In this document: positions 60,037 to 64,000 of the stretch, one piece after another
How positions within the stretch are numbered: position 1 is the stretch's first letter
How the letters are laid out: each line of letters starts with the position of its first letter
Assembly: GCF_029624655.1 (NCBI RefSeq)
Contig: NZ_JARRSA010000009.1
Location: 62,001-126,000, forward strand
Direction of reading: 5' to 3'
Origin: Roseicyclus salinarum
GTDB lineage: Bacteria; Pseudomonadota; Alphaproteobacteria; Rhodobacterales; Rhodobacteraceae
Length of the DNA: 64,000 nucleotides
Program-made: the position numbers and the translations under genes
The notes under the pieces: model-generated
Database searches by the model: none
The model's input: only the letters and a program-made list of their open reading frames with translations
What the model was told of the DNA's origin: nothing

Positions 60037-60154
60037 GGGCCTGCGCGTCCTTGTGTCGGGTCGCCGAAAGGCTAGCGCGCGGAAGCCCGCGCGCAAAGCC
60101 CTGTCCCGCCTCGCCCCTTGCGGCACGCGGCCGAACCTGCCACAGCCCGGCCCC

Positions 60155-60772
60155 ATGGAGATCGCCATCTACATACCGGCCTTCGTGGCGCTGTTCGTGA
60201 TCATCGACCCCGTGGGCCTCGCGCCGCTTTTCGCCGCGCTGACGCAGGGCATGGACCCGCGGGAGCGCCGGGCGGTGGCGATCCGCGCCTGCCTCGTCGC
60301 GCTCGGCATCCTGACGCTGTTCGGGATCGCGGGCGAGGCGGTGCTGAATTTCCTCGGCATTTCCATGCCCGCCTTCCGCATCGCGGGCGGCGTGCTTCTG
60401 TTCCTGACCGCGCTCGACATGCTGTTCGAGCGGCGCGCGCAGCGCAGGCAGGGTCAGGCCGACACCGCGCATCCCGCCGATCCCTCGGTCTTTCCGCTCG
60501 CCATCCCGCTGATCGCCGGGCCGGGTGCCATCGCGACGATGATCCTTCTGACCGGGCAGGAAGGCGGCGGCGCGCTGCATGTGCTGGCGGTCCATGGCGT
60601 CATGGCGATCGTGCTTCTGGCCGTCTTCGCGCTGTTCCTTCTGGCCGCCCCGCTCGAGCGTCTGCTCGGGCCGACGGGCATCAACGTGGTCACCCGGCTT
60701 CTGGGGATGCTTCTGGCGGCGCTGTCGGTGCAGTTCGTGATCGACGGGATGCGCGATCTGCAGGTGATCTGA
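60155..60772 (+). CDS. MarC family membrane protein
   Basis: A 205-residue protein with six predicted membrane helices, matching the MarC/UPF0056 family: IPAFVALFVIIDPVGLAPLF at the N-terminus and FPLAIPLIAGPGAIATMIL in the middle. The older link to multiple antibiotic resistance is not supported for the family; the function is unknown. Confidence 0.9.
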   Translation: MEIAIYIPAFVALFVIIDPVGLAPLFAALTQGMDPRERRAVAIRACLVALGILTLFGIAGEAVLNFLGISMPAFRIAGGVLLFLTALDMLFERRAQRRQGQADTAHPADPSVFPLAIPLIAGPGAIATMILLTGQEGGGALHVLAVHGVMAIVLLAVFALFLLAAPLERLLGPTGINVVTRLLGMLLAALSVQFVIDGMRDLQVI

Positions 60773-60850
60773 GGCGGCCGCGCCCCTATATACGGCTCCT
60801 CGACACGCGGCCACGGGACCCGGGCCGCGCAAACGGCCGGTGACATATCC

Positions 60851-61435
60851 ATGCTGAACGGCGATCAGATCGGAAGCCTCGTCTACCTCGTCCTCCTGGC
60901 CGTGGCGATCGCCGGCTGGCTGTTCGCCTCGAGCCGCCGCAACCTTGGCCGGCTGGCGCAATACGCCGCCGTCTGGAGCTTCATCTTCATCGGCGCGATC
61001 GTGGCCGTGGGCCTCTGGAGCGACATCCGCCAGACCGTCGCGCCGCGCCAGTCGGTGATGCTGGACGGCGGCAGGATCGAGGTGCCGCGCGCGCCAGACG
61101 GGCACTACTACCTCACGCTCGGCGTGAACGGCGTGCCGGTGCGCTTCGTGGTGGATACCGGCGCCAGCGAGATCGTGCTGAGCCGCGAGGATGCGGCGCG
61201 GGCCGGCATCGCCCTCGACCGTCTGATCTTCTCGGGGCGCGCGCTGACCGCGAACGGCATGGTCGAGACCGCGCCCGTCCGGCTGGAGACGGTGCAGGCG
61301 GGCCCCGCCGTCGAGACTGGCGTCCGCGCCGTTGTGAACGCCACCGACATGCAGGACAGCCTTCTCGGCATGAGCTACCTGCAGCGGTTCGAGCGGCTGG
61401 AAATCTCGGGCGGGCGGCTGGTGCTGGAGCGCTAG
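60851..61435 (+). CDS. TIGR02281-type aspartic protease
   Basis: A 194-residue retropepsin-like protease with two N-terminal membrane helices (about 10-27 and 43-62) and a protease domain from about 85 carrying the active-site triad RFVVDTGASEIVLS and GMSYLQRFERLEI near the end. Such membrane-anchored clan AA proteases are common in Alphaproteobacteria; substrates are unknown. Its stop overlaps the convergent holC stop by four bases. Confidence 0.85.
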   Translation: MLNGDQIGSLVYLVLLAVAIAGWLFASSRRNLGRLAQYAAVWSFIFIGAIVAVGLWSDIRQTVAPRQSVMLDGGRIEVPRAPDGHYYLTLGVNGVPVRFVVDTGASEIVLSREDAARAGIALDRLIFSGRALTANGMVETAPVRLETVQAGPAVETGVRAVVNATDMQDSLLGMSYLQRFERLEISGGRLVLER

Positions 61436-61890
61436 GCGCCGCCGGACTGGGCCGCCATCGTCCAGCGGCCCGACTCCTCGGACCAGTATTTCGCACCTAC
61501 CCCCGCCGAGGTCAGCGTCTTCCACTGCTCGCGCGCGGCCTGGACCGCGCCGGGATCGTGGCCGTCGAACAGGATCATGGCGCGCTGAAGCGTCGCCACC
61601 TCGTCCGCGCCGATGTCCGCGCCCTCGACCGAGACGAGGCAATCGGGCGCGTTCCCCGCCTGCCCCGTCGTCAGGAGGACCGGCTGCTCGGCGTCATGCG
61701 CGCCGCCCGCGCGGCCATGCGGCAGGAAACCGTCGCCGAGCCACAGGTGCTGGTCGAGCCGGTCCAGAAGCGCGTCGGTGCGCCCCCGGACCGCCACGCG
61801 CCACGACCGCTCCAGCGATTTCTCCAGCAGGACCCGCAGCGTCACCTCGAGCGGCTGGCGGGTCAGATGGTAGAAATACGCCTCGCCCAT
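61432..61890 (-). CDS. holC: DNA polymerase III chi subunit
   Basis: A 152-residue HolC: the opening EAYFYHLTRQPLEVTLRVLL and the internal RVAVRGRTDALLDRLDQHLW are characteristic. Chi links the clamp loader to SSB. ATG at 61890 is eight bases after the pepA stop, the usual alphaproteobacterial pepA-holC pairing. Confidence 0.92.
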   Translation of the reverse strand: MGEAYFYHLTRQPLEVTLRVLLEKSLERSWRVAVRGRTDALLDRLDQHLWLGDGFLPHGRAGGAHDAEQPVLLTTGQAGNAPDCLVSVEGADIGADEVATLQRAMILFDGHDPGAVQAAREQWKTLTSAGVGAKYWSEESGRWTMAAQSGGA

Positions 61891-61898
61891 GGCGCCGG

Positions 61899-63365
61899 TC
61901 AGCCCTCGTAGCGGTCGCGCACCAGCCGGTCGAGCGACAGCACGCCCCAGCCGGTCGCCCCCTTCGGCGCAAGCCTGGTGTCGGACTTCACGCTCGCCAC
62001 GCCCGCGATGTCGAGGTGGATCCAGGGCGTGCCTTCCTTCACGAAGCGGCCGAGGAACTGCGCCGCCGTGATCGAGCCCGCGTCGCGCCCGCCCACGTTC
62101 TTCATGTCGGCGATCCGGCTTTTCAGCTTCTCGTCGTAGGCCTCGCCCATCGGCATCCGCCACGCGCCCTCGCCCTCGGTCTGCGCGGCCTTGAGAAACG
62201 CGCCGCAGAAGTCGTCGTCGTTGGAGAAGACGCCCGCGTTCTCGTGGCCAAGGCCGATGATGATGGCCCCGGTGAGCGTGGCGAGGTCGATCATGCCCGA
62301 CGGCTTGAAGCGATCCTGCGCGTACCACATGACGTCGCACAGCACGAGACGGCCTTCGGCGTCGGTGTTGATGACCTCGACCGTGTCGCCCTTCATGGAC
62401 TTCACCACGTCGCCCGGACGCTGCGCGCGGCCGCTCGGCATGTTCTCGACAAGGCCGATCAGGCCCACGACGTTGGCCTTGGCCTTGCGCCCCGCGAGGG
62501 CCTTCATCACCCCCGCGACGGTGCCCGCGCCGCCCATGTCCATCGTCATGTCCTCCATGCCGGCGGCAGGCTTAAGGCTGATGCCGCCGGTGTCGAACAC
62601 GACGCCCTTGCCGATCAGCGCGAGCGGCGCCTCGTCCGCGCCTCCCTTCCACTGCATCACGACGACCTTCGAAGGCGTCTCGGAGCCCATGCCGACGGCC
62701 AGAAGCGTGCGCATCCCCAGCCGCTCCAGCTCGTCCTCCTCGAGCACCTCGACCTCGACGCCGAGATCTCCGAGCGCCTTCATCCGCTCGGCGAACTCGA
62801 TGGTGGACAGGACGTTCGAGGGCTCGTTCACGAGGTCGCGGGTCAGGAAGACGCCATCGGCGAGGGGTGCGACGTCCGCCCAGGCGGCCCGGGCCTCGTC
62901 GGGCTTGGACACCATGAAGGTCGCGGCCTCGGCCGGCGTCTTCTCGCCCGTCTTGTGATCGGCGAAGTCGTAGAGGCGCAGCACGAGGCCGAGCCCCATC
63001 TCGGCCACCCGGGCGGTCGCGCCCGCGCAGACCGTCAGCGCGCCCTTGCCGCGCGCCTTGGCGATCGCGGCACCCGCCTTGCGCGCCTCGTCCACGGAGG
63101 GACGGCGCGGCAGCTTGCACACGAGGATCTCCTCGGCCTGAAGGCCCGCCGGGAAGCCGAGGCTCATGACCTCGCCCGTCTTCGCCTTCTCGAACCGCTC
63201 GGCCTCGGTCAGCCGCGCGAGCGCGCCGCGCGTCAGGCGGTTCAGCCTGCGGGCGGCGGGATCGAGCTTGCCCTCGGGCGGGACCACGACGGCGATCTTG
63301 CCGGCCACGTCCTTGAGGGCGTCGATGTCGGTTTCGGTGAAGGTCAGGGAAATCGGCGTAGTCAT
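61899..63365 (-). CDS. pepA: Leucyl aminopeptidase
   Basis: A 488-residue M17 aminopeptidase with two metal ions. Ligand segments are IGKGVVFDTGGISLKP and the family signature INTDAEGRLVLCD. The N-terminal macro-like domain spans about 1-165 and the catalytic domain about 190-485. PepA removes N-terminal residues and in some bacteria binds DNA as a Xer accessory factor. It is divergent from lptF, 262 bp away. Confidence 0.95.
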   Translation of the reverse strand: MTTPISLTFTETDIDALKDVAGKIAVVVPPEGKLDPAARRLNRLTRGALARLTEAERFEKAKTGEVMSLGFPAGLQAEEILVCKLPRRPSVDEARKAGAAIAKARGKGALTVCAGATARVAEMGLGLVLRLYDFADHKTGEKTPAEAATFMVSKPDEARAAWADVAPLADGVFLTRDLVNEPSNVLSTIEFAERMKALGDLGVEVEVLEEDELERLGMRTLLAVGMGSETPSKVVVMQWKGGADEAPLALIGKGVVFDTGGISLKPAAGMEDMTMDMGGAGTVAGVMKALAGRKAKANVVGLIGLVENMPSGRAQRPGDVVKSMKGDTVEVINTDAEGRLVLCDVMWYAQDRFKPSGMIDLATLTGAIIIGLGHENAGVFSNDDDFCGAFLKAAQTEGEGAWRMPMGEAYDEKLKSRIADMKNVGGRDAGSITAAQFLGRFVKEGTPWIHLDIAGVASVKSDTRLAPKGATGWGVLSLDRLVRDRYEG

Positions 63366-63627
63366 CTGGGCGTCCTGCTGATGCGGGTCTGTCGTGGCGG
63401 GCCGGTCTGGCGTATCCGTATGGCGGCGACATTAGGGTGCCGGCGGCGGAATGGCCAGATCGCCCTGTTGCAGACGGCCGGCTTGCTTTAAACTCCACAT
63501 GCAGTCGTTCGCGCCGCCCGCACCCGCATCATGTGGATGCCTCGGGCGCGGGCGCGCAGGCACGCGGCGCCATGCGCCCGAGGGGAAACGTCACCGCCCG
63601 AGGACGGCGGCCGGACAGGAGACAGGC

Positions 63628-64000
63628 GTGGGACGGTTCGACCGCTACATACTGACCCAGCTGATCGTCCTGTTCGGCTTCTTCAGCCTCGTGCTGGTCT
63701 CGGTCTACTGGATCGAGGCGGCGGTGGACCTGTTCGACACGCTGATCGCGGACGGGCAGAACCTGAGCGTCTTCTTCGAGTTCACGGCCCTCGCCCTGCC
63801 GCAGATCATGCTTCTGGTGCTGCCGATCTCGGCCTTCGTGGCGACGCTCTACATCTTCAACCGGATGATCGGGGAAAGCGAACTCGTGGTGATGCAGACG
63901 GCGGGCCTTTCGGCGTGGCGCCTGCTGCGGCCCGTGCTTCTGTTCGGCCTTCTGCTGGCGTCGCTTGTCGGCGTGCTGGGCAACGTCCTCGCACCCTCCG
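63628..64000 (+). CDS. lptF: LPS export permease LptF, N-terminal part (runs off window)
   Basis: The first 124 residues of an LptF/LptG-family permease, part of the LptBFG ABC complex that extracts lipopolysaccharide from the inner membrane. GTG at 63628 with CAGGAGA upstream gives FDRYILTQLIVLFGFFSLVL as helix one, then LPQIMLLVLPISAFVATLYI and the conserved NRMIGESELVVMQTAGLS loop. The frame is open to the end of the window. LptF rather than LptG is inferred from its position divergent from pepA. Confidence 0.9.
   Translation, partial: MGRFDRYILTQLIVLFGFFSLVLVSVYWIEAAVDLFDTLIADGQNLSVFFEFTALALPQIMLLVLPISAFVATLYIFNRMIGESELVVMQTAGLSAWRLLRPVLLFGLLLASLVGVLGNVLAPS

Overview
The window is very GC-rich DNA with strong G/C third-position bias, tightly packed operons and gene content typical of Rhodobacteraceae (Alphaproteobacteria): xerD, pepA-holC with divergent lptF, ndk, an FnrL-type regulator, a tripartite tricarboxylate transporter and an RTX-Hint protein. 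The genus cannot be fixed from the sequence alone. No rRNA or tRNA genes, CRISPR arrays or insertion sequences were seen.

Layout. 1-6.2 kb holds housekeeping genes: a hypothetical protein, xerD, a CorC/HlyC transporter, a dimethylglycine/sarcosine dehydrogenase-like flavoprotein and a MobA-like nucleotidyltransferase. 6.26-9.42 kb encodes a 1053-residue RTX/Hint secreted protein. 10.0-16.2 kb is a minus-strand signalling operon: a soluble chemoreceptor with about six PAS modules, a protein of three tandem CheW domains, and a membrane diguanylate cyclase. 17.7-31.1 kb is the centrepiece. gvpA lies alone on the plus strand. Facing it is a minus-strand operon of about 13 kb: orf142, photoactive yellow protein (PYP), two unknown ORFs, a p-coumarate-activating ligase, gvpN, a small basic ORF, gvpO, gvpJ, gvpH, gvpF, gvpG, a CDC48-type AAA ATPase, two gvpF/L genes, a second small GvpA-family gene, a third divergent gvpF/L, gvpK and tyrosine ammonia-lyase. 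Nearly every junction overlaps as ATGA or TGATG. Tyrosine ammonia-lyase and the ligase make and activate p-coumarate, the PYP chromophore, so a blue-light receptor, its chromophore enzymes and the flotation organelle are probably co-expressed.

31.2-33.0 kb holds three genes of unknown function, followed by about 850 bp without a convincing gene. 33.9-42.2 kb has a sodium:solute symporter with a small partner whose start codon is odd, a membrane cytochrome c with an acidic repeat linker, a gamma-glutamyltransferase-like enzyme, a TctABC transporter and a divergent LysR regulator.

42.2-54.7 kb is a stress island: two related phosphotransferase-fold proteins, DUF2267, a PRPP-synthetase-like protein, a CBS protein, a lipoprotein, an HPF-cold-shock fusion, two Crp/Fnr regulators (one with the four cysteines of an oxygen-sensing FNR), an attachment-family protein, Hsp20, a divergent GroEL, a PolX-N-terminus-like protein and a BON protein. 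Seven Fnr-like palindromes (consensus TTGAC-N4-RTCAA), six of them 60-71 bp from a start codon, suggest one low-oxygen regulon. A likely cuckoo/CcsR-type small RNA with two C/U-rich loops and a terminator ends the island. 54.8-64 kb returns to housekeeping genes: a 2-oxoglutarate oxygenase, TfoX-C, Pmp3, DUF4112, ndk, an ABC-F ATPase, MarC, an aspartic protease, holC, pepA and the start of lptF.
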